Source: Bacteroidota bacterium (GTDB taxonomy: Bacteria > Bacteroidota > Bacteroidia > Sphingobacteriales > Sphingobacteriaceae). From it: a DNA stretch of 64,000 nucleotides. Location: NCBI GenBank assembly GCA_013288235.1, contig JABDCF010000002.1, positions 1 through 64,000 of the forward strand, in the 5' to 3' direction. The position numbers and the translations under genes are program-made. Shown one piece after another: positions 50,567-61,811 of this stretch; the stretch's first letter is position 1; every line of letters starts with the position of its first letter. The notes under the pieces were generated by a model. The model saw only the letters and a program-made list of their open reading frames with translations, had not been told where the DNA came from and did no database searches.

Positions 50567-51016
50567 ATTGATAAGGTTACTTGTTTTAGTGATTAATAGG
50601 CTTTATTTCAATTTAATTTCTTTTATTTATCAATTACAGCATCAAATTCTTTCTTGTAATAAAATAAACAGTGCTATAATTTATTTAATTATACTACTGA
50701 AATACTATGAGAGACGTTATAATTTTAGCAAACAAATATGGCGACCGTTAATGCTAATTGCTTTAAGATCTAATCAATAATTTAGATAAATATATATTTT
50801 TATATTAAAAAAAACAATTGTTATATTTTTCGATCTGTAAAAAATAAATTTCATAAAGATATCTGGCATAAATAAAAAAACAACAGGTGTTTTCACGGTA
50901 TTTTTGATGGCTACGGCCTGGCGGATATCAACCAACAGCATTTTTTATTTACAAGGATTTTTATTTCCGGTAACTGTATCCTTATTTTATAATAATAAGC
51001 ACTTAATTGTCGACAA

Positions 51017-52822
51017 ATGACGTATAAAAATGAATCTCTTCCCTTAAGGTCTGCGATCTTATATTTTACTTTTATCTACCTGGTATTTCAATCAAATCTA
51101 ACCATTGCCCAAACAACGGCAAACACAGCTTCCCTGTATGAGCAAGCCAGTGAAGTTTCGGGCCTTATTGTACAATACGGGCAGGATATGAACGCTATAC
51201 GCGATTTTTATTCGCCTTATACAAAAATTGACGGTTATGAAGATCAATCAGTGCAAACATCACCCGAAGAAAGAAAACGTCTTGTTGAAATTGGCAATGG
51301 TTATCTTGAAAAATTAAAACAGGCTGATTTCGACAGCATGAGCATTTACGGGCAGGTGGATTATATCCTGCTAAAAAAAGAAATAGTTTTTGATCTCGGC
51401 GCTTTAAAGCTTGATGATGACCAATACGACAAAATAAGCGCGTATATCCCTTTTGCTGATGACATTTACCAGCTGGAACAAAAACGCCGCCGTGGCATTT
51501 ATATGGACGGGCAGGATGTTGCATTGCAGCTCAGCAATATTTTAAAGGCATTAAATATGTCGATGGCATCGTTCAATGCCGTTTCATCTATCGATATGCC
51601 TTTGGCCCGTAAAGGGAAAGCTGCCGTGCTTGGTTTACGCAGCAGGCTGAAAAGCTTTTATGATTTTTATATAGGCTACGATCCTAATTTTACATGGTGG
51701 GCGCCCAAACCATATAAAGCTCTGGATTCTACCTTAAATGTTTATGCAACTTTAATTTATAGCAAAGGCAAAATAAACACCACTCAAAAGCCCGACAGCA
51801 GCGGCATAAAGGGGGTTCCGGTTGGCCGGGATGAACTGATACGCCAGCTAAAGGCCGAAATGATCCCCTATACACCCGAAGAACTGATAGACCTTGCCAA
51901 TAAAGAATTTGCTTACTGCGATAAGGAAATGCTGAAAGCATCGCAAGAAATGGGCTTTGGTAACGACTGGCATAAAGCGCTGGAGAAAGTAAAGAACAGC
52001 TATGTGCCCGCAGGCAAACAGCCCGAAGAAATATTAAAATTGTATAACGATGCCCTTAGTTTTATAAAAGCACGCGACCTGATCACCATACCGCCGCTGG
52101 CGGAAGAAACCTGGGGCATGACGATGATGACACCCGAAGCTCAGCTGGTAAACCCCTTTTTTCTGGGTGGCAGCGAGATCATTATCAGCTATCCCACAAA
52201 TACTATGAACGAGGCGGATAAGCTGATGAGCATGCGCGGCAATAACCCTTATTTTTCGCGCGGCACGGTGCAGCACGAGCTTTTGCCCGGGCATAACCTA
52301 CAATATTTTATGAATAGCCGCTATAAATCGTACCGCAACGCTTTTTATACGCCATTTTGGATTGAAGGGTGGAGCTTATACTGGGAACTGCTGCTTTACG
52401 ACCAGGGTTTTGCCAAAACGCCTGAAGAGCGGGTGGGTATGTTGTTTTGGCGGATGCACCGCTGCGCGCGTATCATCTTTTCACTAAATTACCACCTCGG
52501 CAACTGGACACCACAGCAATGCATCGACTTTTTGGTTGACCGTGTAGGCCATGAACGCGCCAACGCCGAAGGCGAAGTGCGCCGCTCGTTTAAAGGCGAT
52601 TACAGTCCGCTTTACCAGGTGGCCTACCTCACCGGCGGCCTGCAATTGATGGCCTTAAAAAGGGAACTGGTTGACAGCGGCAAAATGACCTATAAACAAT
52701 TCCATGATGCCGTAATGAAAGAAAACACCATGCCTATTGAAATGGTGCGGGCAACCCTCACCAACCAAAAACTGGACAGGGATTTTGTTACGAAGTGGAA
52801 GTTTTATGATTTCAATAAGTAG
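51017..52822 (+). CDS. DUF885 family exported protein
   Basis: RGTVQHELLPGHNLQYF; WIEGWSLYWELLLYDQGF. Confidence 0.93.
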   Translation: MTYKNESLPLRSAILYFTFIYLVFQSNLTIAQTTANTASLYEQASEVSGLIVQYGQDMNAIRDFYSPYTKIDGYEDQSVQTSPEERKRLVEIGNGYLEKLKQADFDSMSIYGQVDYILLKKEIVFDLGALKLDDDQYDKISAYIPFADDIYQLEQKRRRGIYMDGQDVALQLSNILKALNMSMASFNAVSSIDMPLARKGKAAVLGLRSRLKSFYDFYIGYDPNFTWWAPKPYKALDSTLNVYATLIYSKGKINTTQKPDSSGIKGVPVGRDELIRQLKAEMIPYTPEELIDLANKEFAYCDKEMLKASQEMGFGNDWHKALEKVKNSYVPAGKQPEEILKLYNDALSFIKARDLITIPPLAEETWGMTMMTPEAQLVNPFFLGGSEIIISYPTNTMNEADKLMSMRGNNPYFSRGTVQHELLPGHNLQYFMNSRYKSYRNAFYTPFWIEGWSLYWELLLYDQGFAKTPEERVGMLFWRMHRCARIIFSLNYHLGNWTPQQCIDFLVDRVGHERANAEGEVRRSFKGDYSPLYQVAYLTGGLQLMALKRELVDSGKMTYKQFHDAVMKENTMPIEMVRATLTNQKLDRDFVTKWKFYDFNK

Positions 52823-52836
52823 GCAGATTATTTATT

Positions 52837-53382
52837 ATGAGAGCAAAACTTGATTTTTTATTCCTCGGGATAATAGGCCTCATGATCGGAAACACCGTTA
52901 TCCAATCGATCCTATTTCAATATGAATTAGGATTGAATAACTACTTAGGATTTGTTGGTTGGGCCATGGTATTAGTAATCAGAATTTCGAACGAAAGGCC
53001 AGGACGATACGGAACCGCATTGCTGCTGGTTTTGGGAACACTTAGTTTACTAAATTTTACTATAGGTACCATCACAATGGCCTTCTTTATCGGACCATTG
53101 GGTATCGGGTTTAACCCTGTAATCCTTATTATTATGATTGCCTATTATTTTGTCAATAAGAAACCAATAAATCAGGTACTGTCCAAGCTTACTAAAGGCA
53201 GTGCCGAAGAACGGCAAACGGAGCGGCAGAAATTGGTTGACTTTTACCTTCATAAATTTAAAACTTACGATTCTTCTGAATTCGGGATCATATTGAAGAA
53301 CTTTAATGAATATCCAGATGAAGCACAAGAGGCTATAAAGCGAATATGCAGGTTGAGAGGAATTACCCAAACAACAATATAA
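52837..53382 (+). CDS. Hypothetical membrane protein
   Basis: Four hydrophobic segments followed by a soluble C-terminus. Confidence 0.6.
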   Translation: MRAKLDFLFLGIIGLMIGNTVIQSILFQYELGLNNYLGFVGWAMVLVIRISNERPGRYGTALLLVLGTLSLLNFTIGTITMAFFIGPLGIGFNPVILIIMIAYYFVNKKPINQVLSKLTKGSAEERQTERQKLVDFYLHKFKTYDSSEFGIILKNFNEYPDEAQEAIKRICRLRGITQTTI

Positions 53383-53548
53383 TAACTGGCTTTATTGGTC
53401 AGAACAACCTGTGTAAAAGTGTACCAACTTAAGTTAATTTTTTGAACCCAAAATCGTTCCACCCGTTTCTCTCATTCCGTGGAACGATGGCACGATTTAC
53501 TTTTATTTTTCTTATTTGTTTACTCCACCTAAAAATAGCGAAAAGAAA

Positions 53549-53588
53549 CTGCCCCGGATTGTTATCAAGGTTGATATATCCGGGGCAG
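53549..53588. terminator. Hairpin between convergent genes
   Basis: ctgccccggat / atccggggcag, 11-bp perfect stem. Confidence 0.8.
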
Positions 53589-53606
53589 TAAAATAGTTAA
53601 TCCGAT

Positions 53607-55556
53607 TTACAGGCTTAAAGGCGTGCTGCTGAATAAATGGTATTCGCCTGGTTGAAGCGTCATGCTATAGGGTAATGAAGTGACGCTAATAGTATTACCG
53701 CTAAAATTATCGTACCAGTTTCCTGTAGACGGAAAACTTATTGATGCAGGTTGCGGAACAACATCGAAGTTAGCAACTGCCTCTACATTGTTTGTCGGGT
53801 CGAGCAATTGTTCATATTTGACAGGCCCGCCAAGATTGTAGGTAAAACTGGTAGAGGCAAAAACCGGGTTTTTGATCTTCATCCTTATCATCCGCGAATA
53901 CACCTGGTATAAGTGATGGCGGTTAGGATCGATCATATATTCCCAATGCGGGGGTTTATCGCCCAAACGACCGCCGGTAGTCGCATCATTAATGCTGATA
54001 TCGTATCCCCGTTCGCCAAATTCCCATAACATTTTTGGCCCTGGCGATGCAAACATAATCACCGCCCCTGCTTCATCACGTGCCAGGCCGGTAGGCAGGT
54101 TCGTTACATTATAACTGCCAGAACTGTTTCCATATGCTTCGTTTTTAAATTGAAGCCGCTCTTCATCATGACTTTCAAAATAATCGATTAAATTGTATGG
54201 GGTTGTCATGCCATCATTACTATAAATCAAACCGGATAAATCCCATACCGGGCCGGTCGCATATCCCATGGTTGCCTGCTCACCGGCGGTGCTTATATTG
54301 TTCCACATCATCATACCCTGCTGTCCGTAAATGGCCTGCTCCTGGTTCCCGGCAAACATTTCCAGTATTACATAAAAATTAGGGTTAAGGCCCTTCATGT
54401 AGTTGTTATAGGTTTCCCAAAGGCTAACCCTGGTTTGATCGTATGCCGCCCATGCCGCCTCGGTGGTGCTATTAGAAACATTTCCTGAATTCACCTGGGT
54501 ATAGCCCTTAGCTTCATCAAAGCGGAACCCGTCTATCTTATATTCGGTCATCCAATATTTCATCACATTCTCGGCCCAATATTTAGTGGCGGCCGTTGAA
54601 TGGTTCACCTGGTACCCAACCCCGTCAGGGTGCATGGTAGTTTGATCGAACCATGGGCTGTTGGCGGCTGGCTGCTGTGCGGCTGCATTCCAGTACATTT
54701 GCACCATCGGCGATGAGCCAAACTGGTCTTCCAGTACAATATCTTGTATTACCGCTATGCCCTTGGCATGGCAGGCATCAATAAAGCCTTTATAAGCATT
54801 GGGCGTACCATAATACTTATCAAGGGCGAACATAAAGTTATTATTGTACCCCCATGAATCATTCCCTTCAAACTCATTAACAGGCATCAATTCAATTGCG
54901 TTAACGCCAAGGTTTGCCATATAGCTCAACGTATCGGTTAAGGTTTGGTAACTATGGGTAGCAATAAAATCGCGCGGCAGCAATTCATAAACCACCAGGT
55001 TTTTTTGGCTGGCCGGGGTAAAGGAACCCGTTTTCCAGGTGTAAGCCGGGGCGTTGTATTGTATATCGCTTACAATGTGGCTTACTTCACCCGCACCGCT
55101 TGGATATTTTTTTATATTTGGATACACGCTTGTGGGAATGTATTGATCGTTAGCCGAGTCCAAAATTTTATTGCTGTAAGGATCGGCAACTTTTAAATTA
55201 CCATCAATAAAGTATTCATAGGCGTATTCGGCAGTGGGGTCCAGGTTATCCACTTCTATCCACCAGCGTGTACCATCAGTAGAGTTTGTCATGGCGTATT
55301 TTGAACTGGCCGTCCAGTTGTTAAAATCGCCCAAAAGCGTTACCGATTTTTTAAGCGGTGCGTAAATATTAAAAATAGCAGAAGTGCCATTATTAATGAA
55401 AGTAACGCCATCACCATAGCCAGCAGGTACATCTTTGCCGGTTGGATTTCCGGTAACGTTCCCGGAACCTTTGTCAGCAACGGGTGTTTTTTTGCATGAA
55501 GTAAAACTTACCAGCAAAATACCGGTAAGCAGTAAGTAGAAATTCCTGATATTCAT
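53607..55556 (-). CDS. Alpha-amylase family (GH13) lipoprotein with CBM48-like domain
   Basis: Lipobox SFTSC; KSVTLLGDFNNW; VNAIELMPVNEF; KIDGFRFDEAKGY; YFESHDEERL. Confidence 0.94.
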   Translation of the reverse strand: MNIRNFYLLLTGILLVSFTSCKKTPVADKGSGNVTGNPTGKDVPAGYGDGVTFINNGTSAIFNIYAPLKKSVTLLGDFNNWTASSKYAMTNSTDGTRWWIEVDNLDPTAEYAYEYFIDGNLKVADPYSNKILDSANDQYIPTSVYPNIKKYPSGAGEVSHIVSDIQYNAPAYTWKTGSFTPASQKNLVVYELLPRDFIATHSYQTLTDTLSYMANLGVNAIELMPVNEFEGNDSWGYNNNFMFALDKYYGTPNAYKGFIDACHAKGIAVIQDIVLEDQFGSSPMVQMYWNAAAQQPAANSPWFDQTTMHPDGVGYQVNHSTAATKYWAENVMKYWMTEYKIDGFRFDEAKGYTQVNSGNVSNSTTEAAWAAYDQTRVSLWETYNNYMKGLNPNFYVILEMFAGNQEQAIYGQQGMMMWNNISTAGEQATMGYATGPVWDLSGLIYSNDGMTTPYNLIDYFESHDEERLQFKNEAYGNSSGSYNVTNLPTGLARDEAGAVIMFASPGPKMLWEFGERGYDISINDATTGGRLGDKPPHWEYMIDPNRHHLYQVYSRMIRMKIKNPVFASTSFTYNLGGPVKYEQLLDPTNNVEAVANFDVVPQPASISFPSTGNWYDNFSGNTISVTSLPYSMTLQPGEYHLFSSTPLSL

Positions 55557-55706
55557 ATCTTTTCTTCTATATAATTGGTTTAAAATTTAAACTGGTTTTT
55601 TATTTCTGTATCAGAAACAGCATATAAAAATATGGTACTTAGGCGTAAACGGTATAAAAGTATTAATTAATTCAGGAAAAAACTAAAACAGGCATTATTA
55701 AATTAC

Positions 55707-56075
55707 TCATTTAATAAACTGCATTACTATTTTAACTAAGCTATCTGCATCGAAGGGCTTTTTAAGGAAGGCATCGGCAAGGCCGGTTTTGGCAATTTCG
55801 TCAATATTGCTGGCTGCTGAAATAAGTACTACTGGTATATGTTTTGTTGCCCGGTTTAGTTTTAAATTTTTGGTTAATTGTTGGCCGTTGGCATCGCTTT
55901 TCCATTCGGTAAGGTAATTGTCCATTATAACGAGGCCGGGATCAACCGTATTTATCGTCTTTAAAATCTCAGCATCTTCCGATGCTATCGCTTCATAACC
56001 CTCATTTTCAAGCACATAAACAATGGTATCCCTTACGTCTTTATCGTCATCAATTACCAGTATTTTTTTGGCCAT
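55707..56075 (-). CDS. Single-domain response regulator
   Basis: KKILVIDDDKDVRDTI; LVIMDNYL; KKPFDADSLVKIV. Confidence 0.93.
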   Translation of the reverse strand: MAKKILVIDDDKDVRDTIVYVLENEGYEAIASEDAEILKTINTVDPGLVIMDNYLTEWKSDANGQQLTKNLKLNRATKHIPVVLISAASNIDEIAKTGLADAFLKKPFDADSLVKIVMQFIK

Positions 56076-56214
56076 GATATTAAGGTATTTTATCGCTATA
56101 ATAACTCTACACGCATGATTTTTGTTTTAGATAGAGATTTTATTTTTAAGGGGGACTTCTAAACTTCCTGATTTATTCTCCATACCGACTGCGCCTCTCT
56201 TAAACATCGTATAT

Positions 56215-56799
56215 TTAAACCAAATCAGCTTTATTATAGCATACCCTACAGCGCGGCTCATAAATTTCTTTTTCACCAAGTAATATTTTACTTTCATCGG
56301 GCACAAGCCTGTACGAATACATGGCAGGGTTACCACATTGCACACACACAGCCTGTAGTTTGGTCACAGAGTCGGCCATGGCCATAATGGCTGGCATCGG
56401 GCCAAAGGGCTGTCCCTTGAAATCCATATCAAGACCTGCAACAATTACCCTTACGCCCCTGTTGGCCAATACATTGCAAACATCGGGCAGTTCGGCATCA
56501 AAAAACTGCGCCTCATCAATGCCAACAACGTGTACATCACTGGCGAGCAGTAATATAGATGATGCATTTTCAACTGGAGTTGATGGAATGGAATTTGCGT
56601 TATGCGATACAAGCGCATTTTCGAGGTATCGGGTATCCGCCTTCGGGCTGAATATTTCTACCTTTAATTTAGCGATCCGCGCACGGTTAAGCCGCCTGAT
56701 CAGTTCTTCGGTTTTGCCCGAAAACATAGAACCGCAAACCACTTCAATGCTACCGCCAAACTCGCTTTTACGCTTAAAAACATCTTCGTATATCATCAT
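56215..56799 (-). CDS. tdk: Thymidine kinase
   Basis: VVCGSMFSGKTEELIRRLNRA; VGIDEAQFFD; four-Cys zinc site (CVQCGN... CRVCYN). Confidence 0.95.
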   Translation of the reverse strand: MMIYEDVFKRKSEFGGSIEVVCGSMFSGKTEELIRRLNRARIAKLKVEIFSPKADTRYLENALVSHNANSIPSTPVENASSILLLASDVHVVGIDEAQFFDAELPDVCNVLANRGVRVIVAGLDMDFKGQPFGPMPAIMAMADSVTKLQAVCVQCGNPAMYSYRLVPDESKILLGEKEIYEPRCRVCYNKADLV

Positions 56800-56953
56800 T
56801 TGTCACTGGTCAATAGTCATCGGTAGTTAGGGCGGTTTTGTTTCTTTATATTAATATACAAACCCACTAAGTGTACCCTTTCATGTATCCCGTAAACAAA
56901 TATCACTAACTTTCACTAATGACCAATGACACTATGACCGATGACTAACCGCC
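56800..56953. repeat. Word-hairpin, TGACCAATGACT family
   Basis: gtcactggtcaatagtcatcggtagttagggcgg / actaatgaccaatgacactatgaccgatgactaaccgcc. Confidence 0.75.
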
Positions 56954-57004
56954 AAATATCAGAATTTAATCTTATTTTTGAATTGCATTTTCTAACATTG
57001 AGAC

Positions 57005-57964
57005 ATGAAGCAAAAGGAAGTTTTTAAAAAGATAGGTGATATTATACGCGAGCTGAATGACCAATACGACTACCTTAAAACGGTAACGGACGATTTGAAT
57101 GACCTGGAACTTGAGCTTTTTGTATCCAACGCTCATTTTTTGACGGATCACATCGAAATATTATGCAAACTCAATTTACAAAACACAAAGGTCAGAAAAC
57201 CGCCTGTTGAAAAAACAGAGACAACGCACGAGCAAAAATATTTTGAACCCGTAGTTCAACAGATGAAACATGGCGCTGATGCGGAAGAAGAAAAACCCGT
57301 AAAAGCACCTTTTAAGCAAACTCAACCAGTAGTTGAAAAGACTAATGAACCGGAGGAGCAGCCTGTACCGCAAATCGACCTTACCGAAACAAGCCCTGTT
57401 GATACTTACTCATTTATAAGGGAGGAGCCGGAAACCATAAGGCATGAATTAATTTTGGACGAGAGCCAGAATTGGGACGACGATGAAATTATCCCCGAAG
57501 AAAGCGAAGAGCCAAAACAGGTAAAGAAAAGAAAAATAAGCCCGGCTACAGTTGACGAAACCATCGCTGACGAAACTGATGTAAAAGAGGCTGTGCTTGC
57601 TGAAAACGAAGTGAAAGCTGTATCCCAGGTAGCAGAAGCAACTAAAGAAGATGAGGTACTTACTGTTAATCAAAAAATGTCGTCGCAGCGGGGCGAAAAA
57701 GGGAGAGCCGAGCAGTTAAGCATTAAACCTATAAGTGATATTAAGCTTGCCATAACCCTTAACGATAAACTGCTGTATGTAAAAGATTTGTTCAATGGCT
57801 ACAACCTGGCGTACAGCGAAGCTATTGAAATACTTAACCGCTTTAACACCTTTGAAGAAGCGTCGCGTTTTTTGAAAACCAATTACGTAACCAAAAATAA
57901 CTGGGAAAGCAAACCCGCAACCACCGAGAAGTTTTATGCGCTGCTGAAAAGGCGCTACGCGTGA
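57005..57964 (+). CDS. Hypothetical Glu/Lys-rich protein
   Basis: Structured termini (MKQKEVFKKIGDIIRELNDQYDYLKT; KPISDIKLAITLNDKLLYVKDLFNGYNLAYSEAIEILNRF) flank an acidic linker. Confidence 0.75.
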   Translation: MKQKEVFKKIGDIIRELNDQYDYLKTVTDDLNDLELELFVSNAHFLTDHIEILCKLNLQNTKVRKPPVEKTETTHEQKYFEPVVQQMKHGADAEEEKPVKAPFKQTQPVVEKTNEPEEQPVPQIDLTETSPVDTYSFIREEPETIRHELILDESQNWDDDEIIPEESEEPKQVKKRKISPATVDETIADETDVKEAVLAENEVKAVSQVAEATKEDEVLTVNQKMSSQRGEKGRAEQLSIKPISDIKLAITLNDKLLYVKDLFNGYNLAYSEAIEILNRFNTFEEASRFLKTNYVTKNNWESKPATTEKFYALLKRRYA

Positions 57965-58052
57965 GGAAAGCGAAAAGCTTAAAGACTAAAGCAGAAAGCT
58001 TTTATGTTCCCCTGCACGGCTTTTTGCTTTCCGCTTTAAGCTCTCAGCTTTA
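57965..58052. repeat. Word-hairpin, AAAGCAGAAAGCT family, between convergent stop codons
   Basis: gaaagcgaaaagcttaaagactaaagcagaaagctttt / ggctttttgctttccgctttaagctctcagcttta. Confidence 0.8.
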
Positions 58053-59312
58053 AACTATCCCCATCCTGTTTGAATCCAGCTTTAGCAGCACAAACAACAG
58101 CATTGTAAAACTCAGCAATGATGACCCTCCGTAGCTGATAAATGGCAACGGAATGCCAATCACTGGGGCCAGGCCTATGGTGGTAGCAATGTTTATCATC
58201 ACATGGAAAAATATGACCGATGCCACTCCATAGCCATAAATTCGCGAGAAAGGGGATCGCTGCCTTTCGGCGATGAAGATTATCCTTAATATCAAAAACA
58301 GGTATAAGCCCAAAACCACTATCGACCCTGCAAAGCCCCATTCCTCGCCTACTGTACAAAAAATAAAATCGGTACTCTGGGCGGGCACAAATGAGTATTG
58401 GGTTTGCGTGCCATGCAAATATCCTTTGCCCCAAAATTTACCCGACCCAATAGCAATTTTCGATTGGTTTACGTTATATCCTTTACCCCGCAGGTCGCTT
58501 TTGATGCCTATTACAATGTCGATACGTACTTTTTGGTGCGGCTGTAAAACATGATTATAGATAAACTTAACGCTTAAAACAAATGCCACGCAAATAGCCA
58601 AACCGGTAAGCATGGTGACCACCAACCGTTTATTTTTTCGTAATAATAAAACAACAAGCAGCGTAACTACACTTATTACCGCAATTACATATAAAGGGCT
58701 AAACAGAATAGATGTTAAAAAAAGAATGATAAATAAAGCGCTTATCACCAGGTAATAAGGCGAGAGCCCCTCGCGGTATAAAACAAAGATCAGGGAGTAA
58801 AAAACAAGCGTTGAGCCCATATCAGGCTGCAACAGGATAAGGAACATTGGGAAACCTATTATAGCTGCTGCGATTAAAAGCGAACGTAGCTCCGATACCC
58901 TGATATTCGGCCCACTTAAATACCGGGCCAAAAGCAGGCAGGTCGTAAATTTTGCAAATTCGGCGGGCTGCAGCCTCACCCCTCCCCCTAAAGATATCCA
59001 TGCGCGGTTGCCGCCAACATCGCGCCCTACCACCAGCACCAACATTAGCAATAACATGGTTATACCATAAAATGCGGGCGATAATGCGGTTATAAACCTG
59101 CTTTCGAGTAACAAAATAACTATCGCTACGCTAATTGCGACTACAATATACCAAAACTGTTTACTATAATCTGTTTTAAAATCTATAATGCCGGGATGCC
59201 CTGCATCAAAAACAGCCGCGCGGATATTAAACCAACCAATAGTACAAAGCGCCAGGTAAATAAACACGGTTACCCAGTCGACATTAAAAAAGAAACTGCG
59301 CTGGTTATTCAT
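58050..59312 (-). CDS. rodA: Rod shape-determining protein RodA
   Basis: SEDS protein; LQPAEFAKFTTCLLLARYL; GIPLPFISYGGSSLLSF. Confidence 0.96.
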   Translation of the reverse strand: MNNQRSFFFNVDWVTVFIYLALCTIGWFNIRAAVFDAGHPGIIDFKTDYSKQFWYIVVAISVAIVILLLESRFITALSPAFYGITMLLLMLVLVVGRDVGGNRAWISLGGGVRLQPAEFAKFTTCLLLARYLSGPNIRVSELRSLLIAAAIIGFPMFLILLQPDMGSTLVFYSLIFVLYREGLSPYYLVISALFIILFLTSILFSPLYVIAVISVVTLLVVLLLRKNKRLVVTMLTGLAICVAFVLSVKFIYNHVLQPHQKVRIDIVIGIKSDLRGKGYNVNQSKIAIGSGKFWGKGYLHGTQTQYSFVPAQSTDFIFCTVGEEWGFAGSIVVLGLYLFLILRIIFIAERQRSPFSRIYGYGVASVIFFHVMINIATTIGLAPVIGIPLPFISYGGSSLLSFTMLLFVLLKLDSNRMGIV

Positions 59313-61296
59313 CTTCTTTATGCATTACCTGGGCCGCCAAATACTTTGTTGATGTATCCTTCTTATTCCTGCGCGATGCACTTCTTAACTCCCCTTTCTT
59401 AGCCGGGATAGTTTGTTTTGGCTTTTTAAGTGTATCCTTCGCAGTAGTTTTTACTCTAACCTTAGGCCTGTATTCATCACTATCAGGGAGCAGGTTTTTA
59501 TCCATTATATAATCTACCTCATCTTTTGGCTTTGTGATATTACCTGTTAAATATTTCTCGACAATATAACTCGCTATCGGGGCAGCGTAAGCAGCGCCGT
59601 ATCCTGCATTTTCAACAATTACGGCGATGGCAATTTTTGGATGGTCGCGGGGGGCAAACGCCACGAAAATAGAGTTGCTTTTACCGTGCGGATTTTGTGC
59701 CGTGCCTGTTTTACCGCACATTACTATACCGGGTATCCTTGCAGCTGCGGCCGTGCCATTATCAACCACGCGCTGCATCCCATCAATAACAGGTTCAAAA
59801 TATTGGGAGTCGATGCCAACGTAATTTCGTTGGGTGTATTCGGCTTTGGTGATTGGTTTATCGCCTATTGCCTTTATTAAGTGGGGCCTATAGTAGTAGC
59901 CATGGTTGGCAATGGTGCATTCAACATTTGCCATTTGCAGGGGTGTTGCCAATAACTCGCCCTGGCCTATAGCCAATGATATAATAGTGTTGGACCGCCA
60001 ATGATTAGCCCCATAAGTTTTATCATAATATAAGGGCGTAGGGACATTGCCCCTGCGCTCATTCGGCAAATCCACATCAAGCTTAACGCCGAACCCAAAT
60101 TTATTTACATCCCCACGCCAGGTTACAAAAGTAGGGCGTGTATTCTTTGAGCCGTTTTTATTCATTAACCGGTCAAAAACATTGCAAAAATACGTATTGC
60201 ACGACATGGCGATGCCTTTGCGCAGGTCGGTAATACCATCAAAATGTTCGCAAGCTACCTTGTGGTTTCCTGCCAAATAATAATGCGGGCAAAAATAAGT
60301 AGTTTGCGGCGTGATAATGCCCTCCTGCAATGCTATTAAGGCATCCAGGGGTTTAAATGACGAGCCGGGTGGGTAATAAGCCTGTATTGGCCGTATCAGC
60401 ATCGGGCTATAAGCATCCTCATACATTTTGGCCGCGTTGTTCCCGCGTTCGCGCCCAACCATCAGATTAGGGTCATAGGTAGGGCTGCTTACAAAAGCCA
60501 AAATTTCGCCGGTTGAGGGCTCAATGGCAACAATACTGCCTACCTTATTTTTCATCAGCTTTTCGCCCAGCTTTTGTATAGTGATGTCTAACGATGAAGT
60601 TAACCGCTGCCCGGCAACGGCCGCTGTATCATACACACCATTGGCATATTTGCCTTTTGACTTACCTCGTGAATCGACCATCGAGTTTTCCACACCTCTT
60701 TGTCCTTTTAAAACCGACTCGTACGATTTTTCGACGCCCGTAACACCTATATAATCGCCTGGGTGGTAATACCCACCCGATCGTTTTATATCTTTATCCT
60801 GTACTTCGCCAATAAAACCCAGGAACTGTGCTGCTACCGAATCCGGATAAATTCGAAGGTACCTTGTTGATGAATAAAACCCGGGAAACTCAGATAACCT
60901 TTCCTGCAGAGATGCATAAGTGGTTACGGAAAGTTGTTTTTCAAAAACTGATGGTAAGTATGGGGAATACTTTACAGCTTTAACCCATTGCTTATCAAAT
61001 GCGGCCCTGTCAATGCCTAATAATTTACAAAATTCAACAGTGTCAAATGGCTTAACCTGTTTGGGTGTTACCATAATATCATAAAAAGGTACGTTTTGTA
61101 CAAGTACCTTCCCGTTGCGGTCTAATATAGGGCCACGGGCAGGATTATGTATGATCAGACGGCGTACGTTATTGCTGGCATAAATTGCATAGCGGTCGTC
61201 AATTATCTGTATATAAAACAGCCTGGCCAGCAGTATAATAATGATGGTTATAAATATCCCCGCAATAACGTACCTCCGCTCAAAAAAACTATTCAT
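59305..61296 (-). CDS. mrdA: Penicillin-binding protein 2
   Basis: YYPPGSSFKPLDALIALQEG (SxxK), MSCNTYFCNVF (SxN), CGKTGTAQNP (KTG). Confidence 0.96.
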   Translation of the reverse strand: MNSFFERRYVIAGIFITIIIILLARLFYIQIIDDRYAIYASNNVRRLIIHNPARGPILDRNGKVLVQNVPFYDIMVTPKQVKPFDTVEFCKLLGIDRAAFDKQWVKAVKYSPYLPSVFEKQLSVTTYASLQERLSEFPGFYSSTRYLRIYPDSVAAQFLGFIGEVQDKDIKRSGGYYHPGDYIGVTGVEKSYESVLKGQRGVENSMVDSRGKSKGKYANGVYDTAAVAGQRLTSSLDITIQKLGEKLMKNKVGSIVAIEPSTGEILAFVSSPTYDPNLMVGRERGNNAAKMYEDAYSPMLIRPIQAYYPPGSSFKPLDALIALQEGIITPQTTYFCPHYYLAGNHKVACEHFDGITDLRKGIAMSCNTYFCNVFDRLMNKNGSKNTRPTFVTWRGDVNKFGFGVKLDVDLPNERRGNVPTPLYYDKTYGANHWRSNTIISLAIGQGELLATPLQMANVECTIANHGYYYRPHLIKAIGDKPITKAEYTQRNYVGIDSQYFEPVIDGMQRVVDNGTAAAARIPGIVMCGKTGTAQNPHGKSNSIFVAFAPRDHPKIAIAVIVENAGYGAAYAAPIASYIVEKYLTGNITKPKDEVDYIMDKNLLPDSDEYRPKVRVKTTAKDTLKKPKQTIPAKKGELRSASRRNKKDTSTKYLAAQVMHKEDE

Positions 61297-61811
61297 TTAC
61301 GTTCTTTCCTTCTAAAAAATAACAAGCCAGAAATTAAAATTAAAAATACTGTAAATAACGAACTCAACAGCACCCTGCCCAGGGTATATTGCAGTTCGGA
61401 AAAGTTAAAAGATTCAATACTGAAAAGGAAAAAATGGTGAAATAAGGTGAGGATTAATATATACGTAAAAAACCACCTGAAGCCCATTATACTAAGGGTC
61501 GGCTCTGGTTCGTTATCAAAGCCTTCTTTTTGGACAGTGATACTGATAAATATTATCCGCACAAGTGCCAGCAAAACACAGGCAGCCGCATGCAAGCCGG
61601 GAGTATCGTAAAAAGCATCGATAGTAATGCCCATAATAAATGCCAGAACGAATAATAATATATTGGGCGTTTCGAACGGCAGCAGTAAAATAAATAAAAT
61701 ATACAGGTAAGGCGTTGAAAGGTTATACAGTGAAATGTTTTTAAGTAAAAAAACCTGTATAAAAACCAATACTATAAACCTTAAAAGATTAATTAAAATA
61801 GTTTTACTCAT
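61293..61811 (-). CDS. mreD: Rod shape-determining protein MreD
   Basis: Hydrophobic 172-aa protein between mreC and mrdA; start MSKTILINLLRF at 61811. Confidence 0.88.
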   Translation of the reverse strand: MSKTILINLLRFIVLVFIQVFLLKNISLYNLSTPYLYILFILLLPFETPNILLFVLAFIMGITIDAFYDTPGLHAAACVLLALVRIIFISITVQKEGFDNEPEPTLSIMGFRWFFTYILILTLFHHFFLFSIESFNFSELQYTLGRVLLSSLFTVFLILISGLLFFRRKERK

